Assembly: GCF_001625215.2 (NCBI RefSeq)
Contig: NC_030387.2
Location: 6,042,501-6,106,500 of the forward strand
Length of the DNA stretch: 64,000 bases
Reading direction: 5' to 3'
DNA from: Daucus carota subsp. sativus
Taxonomy: Eukaryota; Streptophyta; Magnoliopsida; Apiales; Apiaceae
Shown here: positions 25,652 through 36,326 of the stretch, piece by piece
Layout: each line of letters begins with the position of its first letter
How positions within the stretch are numbered: the stretch's first letter is position 1
Notes under the pieces: model-generated
Told to the model about the DNA's origin: nothing
Seen by the model: only the letters and a program-made list of their open reading frames with translations
Databases searched by the model: none
Translations under genes and position numbers: made by a program

Positions 25652-26930
25652 CCCCAGAATTCTTTTCAAGAGAGAGTAGCTCAGTATTTGGCGTGTGTGT
25701 GCAAGATTGATCCAGTTCAATAAGCTGCAAAATTCAAAGTGCGACTTGTATATGTTAAACAAGATATCTAAATTAAGTGCAGGCAAAAGGCCCTACTTTG
25801 GTATTAATATTAAGTGTTATTAAAGCACACATGCTGATTATTTTGGTATTTAGAAGAGATACAGGTAAAAGTTAATAGATTTTAAATCAGGAAAAGTTGC
25901 ATATGCGTCCGGTTATACCCAAACAAATAAGTAATTTGAACCGATAACAAATAAGCAGAGTACAGCCTACACAGTCAGAAACATACTTAGATATGGAATA
26001 AGCAGAGTTTGGTTTAGACACTCAAAAATACCTAAACATTACAATAGCCCAAACATATTATTCAAGCACCTATAATTGGTAATTACTGTTATCATGGTAA
26101 TATAAATTGCAGGAGAATAAATATGAGTGATATTTTGTCACAGACTTGTATGTATGCTCAAAAATTAGCTTCAATTCTTTGCAGATGTTGGTGAAATTAT
26201 ATGCAGATTTTAATGCTCCAATTTCTGCAGAATTCATGCAGCAGGGTAGCAGGATTACAGGGAATATGAGGGTTTTGCTGCAGATTTTTTTACAACAATT
26301 TTCAGTCCAATATGCAGGATCTGGGGAATTTCTGCAGATTTTGTTGCAGTACTTTTAATTTATTGCAGTTTTTCTTCCAGGAGTTCACACTGGTGATGTT
26401 GGCATTTCCATGTAACCAACCTTCCTAACTTTCATATGTGTGGTTTGAATAATATAGTATAGCTAGATAGGTTTACACGTGTGAAACAAAGCATATAACT
26501 TGTAATCCGCTTGAGATCAAATCAATACCACGTCTTTTATTATTATTATTAGTAGCTAACACGGTAAAAATTTGATTATGATTTTTGCATGTAGAAATTA
26601 CCGGTAATAGTAAGCCTAAAAGTTTATCTCACAAAAGTGGTGGAGCATGTATTTGGTTGTTTGACATTGATGCTTCCACTCCAGTGGTCTCACATATTAA
26701 GCATACATCACTAGTTCTAAACATACAAAGAAAGTATTATTATATTTTATTTTGACATAATTAGTTATAAAAAAAGATGATATATTCCACATTAGATTTT
26801 ATTAAAGTTATATAAAATAATCATAAAAAAATAAACAAATATATATTTATATATATGAAATATAAAATAAATTAAAAAAGACCCATGCATCACATAGGTT
26901 GTAAGCTAGTATAAGTATATAAGTATATCA

Positions 26931-27255
26931 TATAATGGGTAATGTTAAACTTTTTCATGTATTAGGCAGTGATTCTCAAGCTCAGCCTACTGCAGCAAAT
27001 GCACTCCCAGCATACTAAAACCAGCCTAAAGACACTTTACGATAGTCTAGTCTTGTGATACTATGTATATAGCCTAGTCTTGTGATACTATATATACAAA
27101 TACACTAGTATAACTATGTCCTATAATGGATAATGTAAAACTTTTTCATGTAATATGCAGTGGTACTTAAGCTCAGCCTCCTGCAGCGAATGCACTTCTA
27201 GCGTACAGCAACCAGCCTAGAGACACTCTACGATAGCCTACTCTTGTGATATTAT
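26931..27255. repeat. 191-bp diverged direct repeat
   Basis: Copy one starts at 26931 (TATAATGGGTAATGT) and copy two at 27122 (TATAATGGATAATGT). Both carry CTTTTTCATGTA, CTCAGCCT-CTGCAGC, AATGCACT, CCAGCCTA-AGACACT and CTTGTGATA in the same order. Within copy one a 27-bp subunit (AGTCTTGTGATACTATGTAT) is itself duplicated. Confidence 0.85.
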
Positions 27256-27644
27256 GTATACATATAAAATCTCAGTGTATCCTAGTGTGGTTGTTTACTA
27301 TGAAGAACAATTAATGTGCACACAAAATAAAAGGCTAATAGAAGCTAAACTTATGCATAAATATAACCATCAAATAAGAAAGAGATTACATACAACTGAA
27401 TATATAATTTGAGCAAGTTGTCTAAAACCAATAATCAAACATACAAAAAGTGGGCATTAGCTAAAGAATACTTGCTACTATATAAACGGTTTTAAATATC
27501 AAAAAAATATATTGTTATATTTAATTTTATATACTCTCAAGAATTATAAAACGTAGATATAAAAATTATTAAGTATTAAATAAGTCTAGTGCATTACACA
27601 ACATGAATTTGTAATTACATATACTCATGTAACTGCCAAGGACA

Positions 27645-28015
27645 GAAGGACGGAGGTACAGGTGGCTGGCCGCCACCCAAACTCCGGATTTTACATAAAA
27701 TTAGTTATAAAAATTATAATTTTTGTTTAAAATTTAGTACAAATAATAATTGAATCGAATACTTTAACTTCTCCCCCTCAAAAATACCTACTTTTATGAA
27801 TATATTATGAAAAAGTGTTGATGGTTTTTTTCAACTTTATGAATTTTACTATAAAAATCAGAATATATTCATTTTTTACAGTTTTTAAGTTTATTAACTA
27901 ATAAATTTACATAAAATTATTCATAAAACTTATATATCTTTAACATGAAAGTAGCCAAAAAGAATTCTTTCCCTGGGAACTCAAGAGCTGGCTCCATCCC
28001 TGTACACTACAGTAT
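27645..28015. mobile_element. Possible degenerate miniature element
   Basis: The left side has GGACGGAGGTACAGGTGGCT and the right side has AGCTGGCTCCATCCCTGTA. These are imperfect inverted ends around an AT-rich, non-coding interior. GGA-GGAGCCAG-type termini are common on plant MITEs. I could not find a target duplication, so this stays tentative. Confidence 0.35.
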
Positions 28016-28773
28016 CCACTTATTAATTTTTATGAGTTCAAATGTTCAATTACTACTTGTTTATCTCATTGAATTTATGAACAACACAAGTCTTACAGGC
28101 CATGACCTCCTAATAAAGAAAACATAAAATTTACAACCATCCAAGCAACAATACTGTGTGCAAAGATCACAGGCAACACAAGGTGTGATATTATCTTTAA
28201 GAATCAAGTTAAATTTGAAAATCATGATAAGAGATTAAGAGATGCATACATACATATGAATGGGTTGTGCTGCAGTATTGAAATTACAAACATGTAGGTG
28301 AAGTTTTATTTGGGACAATTACACAAACACATAGCATGAGTCATACCTTGGGTGAATAACTGGAGTTGGTAGCAAACAGAGGTAGGTAGAGGAGAAGATG
28401 AGATGGGTGACCAAGACTTGTATCGCAGACCTGAAAACGTGCCAAATAACCAAATTTGGGGTGAAAATGCCCCAAATATCAAAATACCGAAAAATGGCCC
28501 TCAATGACAAATAGAGACGCTGCTGACAAAAACGCTACACCGTGTAGCGTTTAGCTCATTTTTTTTAATTTTGAAACTGGAAAACGGTACTTCTCTTTGT
28601 TTTAGTTTAGCAAGAGACGTTGTTTCATCTATCGTTTCTATTTGTTTATTATTAAATTTACACTAAAATGTCACTTCGTTCAGCGTTTTCAAAACTTTTC
28701 TCAAACTTGTACAAACTTTCGTTCAACATCAAAAACATTACTTGGTCTCATGTTTTTATTAGACTAGTTACTC

Positions 28774-30170
28774 CAATTAATTAGGGTTTAGGCTCGACTG
28801 TTTAGAGCCAATTTAATTTATAGTACAAATTAATCATTCTGCAACCCAAAACTAAACCCTAAAAGTTAATGATCGTAAATTAATTTATTCCGCCGGCGTC
28901 TCGGCTTCAAGGCCTTCGGCCCTTCAGCCTCGCTTAATTAGGGTTTAGGCTCGAGGGAGTAGGGCCGCCGGCCCTACACCCTCAATCCTAAACCCTAACC
29001 GTCGGCCAATTTAATATACAGTACCAATTAATCTTTCTAAAACCCAAAACCAAACCTAAACCCTAAATGTTAACGGTTGTAAATTAATTTATTCTGCCGG
29101 CGTCTCGGCTTCAGGGCCTTCGGCCCTTCAGCCTCGCTTAATTAGGGTTTAGGCTCGAGGGAGTAGGGCCGCCGGCCCTACACCCTCAATCTTAAACCCT
29201 AACCGTCGGCCAATTTAATATACAGTACCGATTAATCTTTCTAAAACCCAAAACCAAACCTAAACCCTAAGGGACCGTTTGGTTCGACTCAGGGAAACGG
29301 AATAGAATCCAGAAAGGGAAATGAAAAGAAAGGAAAAGAATGATGCTGAATTGTATTACCTGTTTCGTTTTGATCCAGAAACGGAATGAAAAATTACATG
29401 ATTATCCTTATATTTGATTTTCAAATATTTTAATATCAAAAATTTCAAATATATTTACATATATAATAATATAGTTCATTTATATTTCATAATTTGATAT
29501 ATTTAATTATTTAAAAATATTATTAATTTTATATTAAAATTATTTTTAATATATAAAAATTAAATTAAAATTTATTTTTGATTTTCAAAAATATTTTACA
29601 TATTACTTTTGATGTTAATGATATCTGAAATAAATTATAAATAATAATAAAATAAGAATCGGGAAAGGGAAAAGAAATACCTAGGGGAGGGTGGGGAATA
29701 GATAACGAGGGATTTGGGGTAAACCTAAAACTAAAAGAAGGGAAAGGGAATGATGATTTTTGTAAAACAAACAACAACAAAGGGAATGAAACTGGTTGTT
29801 TCCCTTTCCCTTTGTTAACTACCCCCAACCAAACGGCCCCTAAATGTTAACGGTTGTAAATTTATTTATTCCGCCGGTGTCTCGGCTTCAGGGCCTTCGG
29901 CCCTTCAGTCTCGCTTAATTAGGGTTTAGGCTCGAGGGAGTAGGGCCGCCGGCCCTACACGCTCAATCCTAAACCCTAACCGTCAGCCAATTTAATATAC
30001 AGTACGAATTAATCTTTCTAAAACCCAAAACCAAACCTAAACCCTAAATATTAACGGTTGTAACCCTTTTACCGTCAACCAATTTAATAAACTGTACGAA
30101 TTAATCATTCTAAAATCCAAATATAAACCCTAAATGTTAACGATTGTTAATTTATTTTATTAAATTTAAC
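28774..30170. repeat. ~203-bp tandem repeat with GC hairpins and teloboxes
   Basis: Units begin CTTAATTAGGGTTTAGGCTC at 28774 (short, degenerate), 28933, 29137 and 29913. The spacing is 203-204 bp once the inserted 570-bp MITE and its 3-bp duplication are removed. Each full unit has the perfect inverted repeat GTAGGGCCGCCGGCCCTAC, the hairpin AGGGCCTTCGGCCCT, and several AAACCCTAA-type teloboxes on both strands. It is far richer in GC than its surroundings. The last unit decays from about 30055. Confidence 0.85.
29271..29840. mobile_element. Tourist-like MITE inserted in the tandem repeat (TAA duplication)
   Basis: Terminal inverted repeats are GGGACCGTTTGGTT (29271) and AACCAAACGGCCCC (ending 29840). 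TAA flanks both sides (29268-29270 and 29841-29843). An uninterrupted neighbouring unit reads AAACCCTAAATGTTAACGG, which is the empty site. Ends and the 3-bp TAA duplication fit the PIF/Harbinger superfamily. The 570 bp interior is AT-rich and has AAAGGGAAA-type arms near both ends, with no transposase. Confidence 0.9.
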
Positions 30171-30525
30171 TAATATTTTTATATATTTTTAAAAAAACAT
30201 GTAAAAGGGTCAAATATATATTTTATAATTAATTTGAAGGGGAGCACAAGTATTCTGTGTGTTTTTACAAGCAAAAAGAAAGATTTGCAAGCAAAAAAGA
30301 AAGATTAGACAGTGGGGAAAACTTTAAAACGCTAAATGCAGCAACGTGTTCCCTCTTTTGTAAGACGCTATCTGCCAAGCGTCTCTACTGGTCATTTGGG
30401 GCCACTTTTATAAAATCGGTTATTTAGGGCATTAAACTCCAAAATCGTGTTATTTAGGCCCATTTTTCCACGGATGTGTGTTTGATCCGGTTAAAAGACC
30501 GGCTTTTTACTTTTTAACGGATTAA

Positions 30526-31028
30526 GAGCATCCCAAACGGTTTTGTCTATAATCGTTCGCTAAATTGAAACTGTAACAATTTATGTACGGAACCGGAAGA
30601 CATTGTACTTCAATGGGCAAGTAAAGCCCTTAGCTAAAAGTCTAGTTGACTTACCATAATTAAAAATTATAGTCAATGTCCACAAAAAACGCACTCCAAC
30701 CATATGAACCTCTTGTCTATAATTATAATCATCCTCTTTTGGATGACTATATTTGTCGAACCACTACAAATCTGTAGTGAATTCCACGTCATCTCCCGCA
30801 ATTTATTTTCATCCTTCCCACTGATTACAAATTATTTATTACCATATTAAACTGATGTATTCTATTTATAACAATCTGAATATTAATAACATACTATTTT
30901 TAAATTATAGCCAACCAATATAGCCAATACCATTAAAGCACAATGTCTTACAGATTCAACAAATTTTACATAATGTCTTACAGGTCCAATATAGCCAACG
31001 ATTATAGCCAACGCCATTGGAGATGCTC
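30526..31028. mobile_element. PIF/Harbinger-like MITE with TAA duplication
   Basis: Ends are GAGCATCCCAAACGG and CCATTGGAGATGCTC, with TAA at 30523-30525 and 31029-31031. The terminus matches the element at 8637-9757 (GAGCATCTCCAA). The interior is non-coding and carries TATAGCCAA words. Confidence 0.8.
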
Positions 31029-31031
31029 TAA

Positions 31032-31297
31032 AATTTAAAAATAGAACGTTATTAATATTTTAGTTTGTTAAAATAGAATATATCAGTTTAATATGGTAAT
31101 AAATGATGTGCAATCATCCTATTGATTTCTTACAAACCTGTAGAGATTCGACAAATATAGCCATCCATAAGAGGTTGGTTAAAATTATAGACAACAGGTT
31201 CACGTGGTTGGAGTATGGTTTTTTCAAGAGATTGGCTAATTTTTTTATATTTGGAATGCCAACTCACTTTTTAGCTAAGGGGTTTATATGGTTGGAG
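31032..31297. mobile_element. Second, truncated inverted copy of the adjacent MITE
   Basis: The reverse complement of this stretch begins GAGCATCTCCAACCATAT. It then follows the interior of the 30526 element: the GTCTATAATTATAA-like block, TGGCTATATTTGTCGAA, and the TTATTACCATATTAAACTGAT block. It is a copy in opposite orientation lacking its second end, abutting the first element. Confidence 0.7.
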
Positions 31298-31339
31298 ATG
31301 CTCTGGGTGATGAAAAATATGAGTGTTGTTCTAGAAAAT

Positions 31340-31690
31340 GAGACACCTAGCATCATTTTGAAAAATGGCCCCAATTCTCACAAATTCCGGAAATAACATC
31401 AGGAATAACATAGTTGGAAAAAATGCCCCTCATAACGCGCAATAATCTAACGTTTTAAATTTAAGAAAAAAAACGCTAGATTGTGTAGCGTTTTGGTGTT
31501 TTCACCCTAGCAAAACGCTACACGTTAACCTAACAGAACGCTACATAACCTAGTGTTCTGTTCTTTTAATCCTAACAAAACGCTAGACGATATAGCGTTT
31601 TGTATGAATATCCAAAATGATACACGATGTAGCGTTAATAATTTGTATTGAGGGCCATTTTTCAAGATCCTAATATTTAGAGCATAAATC
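31340..31690. mobile_element. Short element built of AACGCTA/TAGCGTT hairpins
   Basis: Outer ends TTGAAAAATGGCCC (about 31351) and GGGCCATTTTTCAA (about 31651) are inverted repeats. Between them at least four inverted words recur, for example AAACGCTAGATTGTGTAGCGTT (31465-31486), AAAACGCTACACG (31509), AGAACGCTACATAACC (31535), AAACGCTAGACGATATAGCGTT (31578-31599) and ACGATGTAGCGTT (31623). The end motif ATGGCCC and the hairpin word also occur in the 28440-30470 element, so the two are probably related. Confidence 0.6.
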
Positions 31691-31799
31691 ATGTATATAG
31701 TGATAGTGAGGGCCAACACCCTATCATTTTAAAGCTGAAAGGAGAAATGTCGTTAAAATTTATTATTTTAAGATAAATAAGTCTTAGTGTCATATTTTT

Positions 31800-32640
31800 G
31801 GAAAAATGACTTCGACTGCCATTTCAAAGACCGTTGATCCTGAGTGTCACCGGAGAGATTAGGACCTTATATGTTGGTCGTGAGTGTCATTTATGGAGAG
31901 ATGAGGACCACAATGTCACGATCGCGGAAGATGACCTTGAGTCTCACATCAAAATGCAAGTTCAGTTGCGTTACTAAAATGCTAATTCGATTGTTGTTTC
32001 ATAATAAAATAAAATTATACTCAAATGAACTTCAAATTTTGTTTTGATGATCAAAACGTGTTAAAGACCAAAACACAAGTGCCTTCATCTTTTGTTCAGC
32101 TAAATATTTCAAATTCTCTTTAATTAACAATACTCCAAACGCAATTTAAAGTTATGTTCTACATCTAAAAACACAACTTCTAACCATGTTTCAGCAACCA
32201 AAACGTAAGTTTGTATTGTCTTTAACCTTTTTTCAAAATTAAAAATCTCAAAAGTGACTTCATGCTGCAAGTTAATTGGAAATTGAAAAACGCAATTTTA
32301 AGTTGTGTTTTAAAGGATAGTGGGGTCTTCTTTTATGTAGTGACAAATGGGACATTATGTATCAAAATAATGACATTCGGGGCCTTTTCTCACTTCAAAA
32401 TGTAACCTCGTGTTACTGTTTTGATTTTCTCATGAAACCACAACTAAAAGTTGCGTTTTTAGTTGAAATCACAAATTAAAGTTGAAATCACAAGCTAAAA
32501 TTGCGTTTTTGTTAAAAAATTAAGAAACCGTGTGACATTTTAAACTATTTTTGCAAAATTTGATTATAGAAGTTTTTTCCAGTTAAATAGTGACATTTAG
32601 GGGCGACAAGCCGACAACCCAATTCAAAATGTTAGTGTAG
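31800..32640. repeat. Repeat block with AACGCAA/TTGCGTT words
   Basis: Words such as CAACTAAAAGTTGCGTTTTT (32451), AAAACGCAATTTTAAGTTG (32288) and AAATTGCGTTTTTGTT (32499) recur on both strands over about 600 bp. No gene is visible. It resembles the neighbouring hairpin element in style but uses a different word. Confidence 0.4.
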
Positions 32641-33129
32641 CATTTTTTTTCTGAATTTTTATATAACTTAAAATTTTAAATCGTAAATAATATTCCATGT
32701 AACATTTTGGAAATAAAACTTTGAATTATATCATAATGATATATTATTTCGATTTAAACACAATACGAACTATCATTTCCTTTTAAAAATTTAAAAACTG
32801 AATTATTCAATATTAAAAAAAATGATATTTTGCTCCATTTAATTCTATGACTTTAAATATTATTTGAAATTCTTATGACATCTAATATATTTTTTCAAAA
32901 TATTAAATATCTAAATGTGTATTAAATATTCCAAAAATTTAAAATTAAGATTATTTTACGTAAAATTTTAAAAATGACGCATTATAATGTATTAAAATGT
33001 TTAAATAAAAATATTTAAAATGTTTAAATAAAAAAATTTAAAGTTTATAATGTATTATAAAATATTTAATGTTTAAATATCTAAACGTAAATTTGACGAA
33101 TTTGAGTTTTTACATAAGTTTGCGAACGC

Positions 33130-33240
33130 CAATGAATGCTCTGGCAGTTGCAATTAATCGAAGTCAGCCCTAGTAATCTGAATCAAGGTTGTTTGTTGCT
33201 GCTTCATCTCCCATTTCACTCGGCGCTTTCTTCTCTTGAG
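33130..33240 (+). other. Possible 5' UTR exon of the TRM9-like gene
   Basis: A less AT-rich segment with a pyrimidine-rich tail ends in TTGAG followed by a consensus donor (GTAAGAAA) at 33241. It contains a 13-codon upstream ORF (ATG near 33133). If spliced to the acceptor before 36355 (CTCAACAG) it would give a 3.1 kb leader intron. This is inference from splice signals only. Confidence 0.3.
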
Positions 33241-35806
33241 GTAAGAAATGCCCCCCTTTTGTTTTTCAGCATTGCTTTATTTTTTGCTATTGATGCTTCT
33301 TTGTTGTCCAACACAACCATACTTATTTGTCTGTTAGATTCACCGTGCGGATGAATCTATAGTGTTTTCTTGCCCACTTTATATTCACAAATCGATTTTA
33401 AGGTTGTTTTGATTATCCAATTGTTAATGATGCTAACTGTTTGATAAAAGTCCTCTGTGAGTTTGGTGTTTAGGTAACCAGTACTTAACTAGACATATTT
33501 TACATTTCTAACTCTAACTTGTATTACCACATGAAAGGGTCACTTTAGAATCATATATATGGAAGAGTCAAATATCGTGTTTTAATTTCCGAGTTGTAAT
33601 TTTGTTAGTTGACTGGATAATAGCAAAGTTTGATAAAATGGGCTGCAACACATTCGAGCCTACTATGGTTTACTTGTCAGAGCCAGAATCAAGCATTGAG
33701 AATCTCTAATTCCCCCTGCTTAGAATTATATGTAAGATTGCATTTTTTGGCAATGTTCTCGGTGAACTTGATACGCCCACAAAGTCACAATTTCACCTCC
33801 ACAAGAGTTGCATTTAAGTAAATGCGGCCAGATCACTATGTGCAGATGATCTCCAACATAAATTTTCCAATAGAAACTTCTATTAGCTTAGGAAAATGTT
33901 ATTCAACTGTTAATTTCATATGCTCTTCTTCTAAATACCTGTAATCTCATCATATTATGTCGAGTGTTAGTTCACCCCATTGTGCAATCACATTCCAGTG
34001 TACTCCCAATACAAGTAACTATTAAAATATGCACAAAAGTATTCTTCAAGCTAGAAACTCATAAGAGCTTGTCAAAGTACTTTCTGTGAAAAACGTCTAT
34101 ATGCTGCAAAAAGTATTTTATCTTCTCTCCCATAAATTTCTGAAACATACATCAGAAAGCTCCCTCTATAAAGATAATCTAACTTTATTAACCTTTTTGT
34201 AATATTCTAGTTATTTACCTTATAAAGTATGTCTTATATTAATTATAAATTTATAATATAAAATACATGCTCTCAAGATGTTCATGATGACCATGGAAAA
34301 TTTACCTCTCAAAAATTAACATCTTGGAACACGTAATTCCTTGACTGTGAATAGATCTGTTTTTTGTAAATAACAAACAACTTTGACCTAGTGCCACACA
34401 AATGAGAGGTTACTGGTTCAATTTGCTGACCGTTGATGTTTACTTTACGTCCCAACCTAGGTTATCTCACCCAAGGTGTCTTGGAATACCTAGAAATCTA
34501 AGTAAAGGTTGCCATCCCATCCAATTTAATTGGTTAAGAACATGTTGAAATCTGGCCTCTGGGATATAACAGGTTATGGTGATGATAATGTGGAGTTAAG
34601 TATTAAGGAAGGCAAGCTTGTTCAATTGATTGGGTTAAAAGATAATGTGAATTAAGTTTTAGAAAATGCCAACAGGCCGTTCTTTTTCTTTATTGTAGGA
34701 GGGGCTTCCCTTCTACTCGTCATTTATTCACTTATTTAATCTGGTTTGTATCTTGCTGCACATGCCTTTTGGTTTCTTATTAAAGCCCTAGAGATTGTAG
34801 AATATAATACGAAGGATGTCTTCGACGTTATAATTAATTGCCCACTTGTTATCCGCAAGTTTGAACCCTTAAAGCTGTTTATTTTGAAAACAAAGATAAG
34901 ACTACGTAAGATGCAATGACTACGCCTAAGACTATAGCACATAGCAATATAGCATATGAAAAAATGGTAACAAAATATATTACCAGAGTGGGTGATCGCA
35001 GAAAAACGATGTATCTTCTTGTTGCACTGGCTTTTGCTTGGTTCAGCTTCTTCTGCACTGCTTACTTTATATAACACACCTTAGTTCTACCAATGAAAAA
35101 TCCAACTTTTACTAGAAACAAATGGAAAAGAACATTTTACACAATTAAATTAATAATTTTACACATGCCCCATGAAAAATTGGTTAATGATAAGAAATGA
35201 CTGAGAGAATAGTGCAAGACAAAGAAAGTGATTGATCAGGGGTGATTTGCAGTTGTATTGGAAGTTATGTTAATTCTGAAATGCATGACACTTCAATTGG
35301 TGCCTATCAATTAAATGTTTTAGTATTATTTAGATAAACCTTAAACAAAATGTAATCAAATGTCTGGTGTTCTTTTTCCATTTTAGTTAAAACAAAAAAT
35401 TGAATATTCCTCAAAGGTTTATTTTTATAAGCTGATATATAAGTTAAAAAAATGAAATAGATGAATTCAAGCTTTGGATTTTCATATCTATCTACTGGTG
35501 TGTACAAACAAATTTAAAACTTAAGCAATAATGCAGACCTCCTAGCACAAAATTGGTGGTAATTTACCAAAGTTTCATAGCTTCAAGACAAGTCCCACTA
35601 GCTACTTTGTTTCTGGATGCTCTTACTTCTCTCTTCAGGGAAAAAAACAACTGCAGTGGCCTGCTGAACCGAGTTATTGAAGACACATGCATGATACATA
35701 TATTTGTACTAGATTATGCATATATGTCAAAATGAATGGTTCCTTGATTGTTCAATCTGAAGTGTGTTAGGATGGTAAAGTATTAGGTTGAGTTATGATA
35801 TTTGAT

Positions 35807-36034
35807 ACCATGTGTTTGGTTGAATGGTGTGATGAATATATTTAATTTAAAATATTTTTAATTAATAAATTTATTTAATTTAAATATTAATTAATAGTTA
35901 TAAATATTTTTTGAGTCATTGTTTTATTTTTGTATCAACCATTTGCATGTAATTGTGTAAATAGAGATGAAAATATAAAATAAAATGTGATTCATGATGC
36001 CCATCCTTCATACATCATACCAAACACCCCCTGG
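35807..36034. mobile_element. Small MITE upstream of the TRM9-like gene
   Basis: The left arm GTGTTTGGTTGAATGGTGTG and the reverse complement of the right arm (GGTGTTTGGTATGATGTATG) are imperfect inverted repeats around an AT-rich, non-coding core. I could not assign a target duplication. Confidence 0.5.
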
Positions 36035-36326
36035 AGTATAAAAAAATCATACCTTGGGTTTGCGGTACAGATTTATAAAGAAAATCACAATCAGACACCA
36101 GATATGATAATGCATAACCTAATACCAAAATAGCGCGAATCACACGAACCTGAAAGTCGTCAATTTTCTGGTTTACCGATATCGAATTATCATCCATATC
36201 ATATGTGGATGTTGTAATGGGAATTGCTAGTTTGCCTATTCTGTCTGTATTATCATTGCTTTTTAGTTTGTAAGTTGTTATCATGGCACCAACGGACTGC
36301 AAGTATATCTGTTATGACTTACAGGG

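Larger units (their letters stand above)
25652..28439. other. COAD promoter side and repeat-bearing intergenic region
   Basis: The first few hundred bases are the COAD 5' UTR and promoter. Beyond that there is no gene. A 26146-26360 open frame on the plus strand arises from repeated TGCAGAT/TTCTGCAG words and has no known domain. A 191-bp direct repeat lies at 26931-27255, and a possible small transposon at about 27645-28015. Confidence 0.4.
28440..30470. mobile_element. ~2 kb non-coding element with ~100-bp imperfect inverted ends
   Basis: The left end (about 28440-28540) and the reverse complement of the right end (about 30360-30470) share a run of blocks in order: CCAAATAAC, AATGCCC, AAATA-C, ATGGCCC, AATGAC, TAGAGACGCT. 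Just inside the left end is a hairpin, AACGCTACACCGTGTAGCGTT. The interior holds the ~203-bp tandem array (28774-30170), one unit of which is split by a younger MITE. I see no ORF of note. Superfamily is unknown because no target duplication could be fixed. This could be a non-autonomous DNA transposon or a foldback-like element. Confidence 0.6.
32641..36326. other. Region upstream of the TRM9-like gene
   Basis: From 32641 to about 33110 it is simple AT-rich sequence. Around 33130-33240 it becomes exon-like, and then it is unremarkable to 36326 except for a small MITE (about 35807-36034). Short open frames here show no known domain. Much of it may be a single 5' UTR intron of the TRM9-like gene. 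Confidence 0.4.

Noticed and set aside
26146..26358. 70-codon plus-strand frame
   Set aside because: It comes from repeated TGCAGAT/TTCTGCAG words and has no known domain.
31464..31640. Regularly spaced short repeats considered as a CRISPR-like array
   Set aside because: The repeats are inverted hairpin words with varied spacing in plant nuclear DNA; CRISPR arrays do not occur there.
34381..34580. Possible tRNA-derived SINE (GGTTACTGGTTCAATTTGC looks like a B box)
   Set aside because: No A box at the right distance, no clear 3' tail or target duplication.
36015..36302. 95-codon minus-strand frame next to the TRM9-like gene
   Set aside because: It overlaps a MITE end and the probable leader of the TRM9-like gene; no domain recognised.
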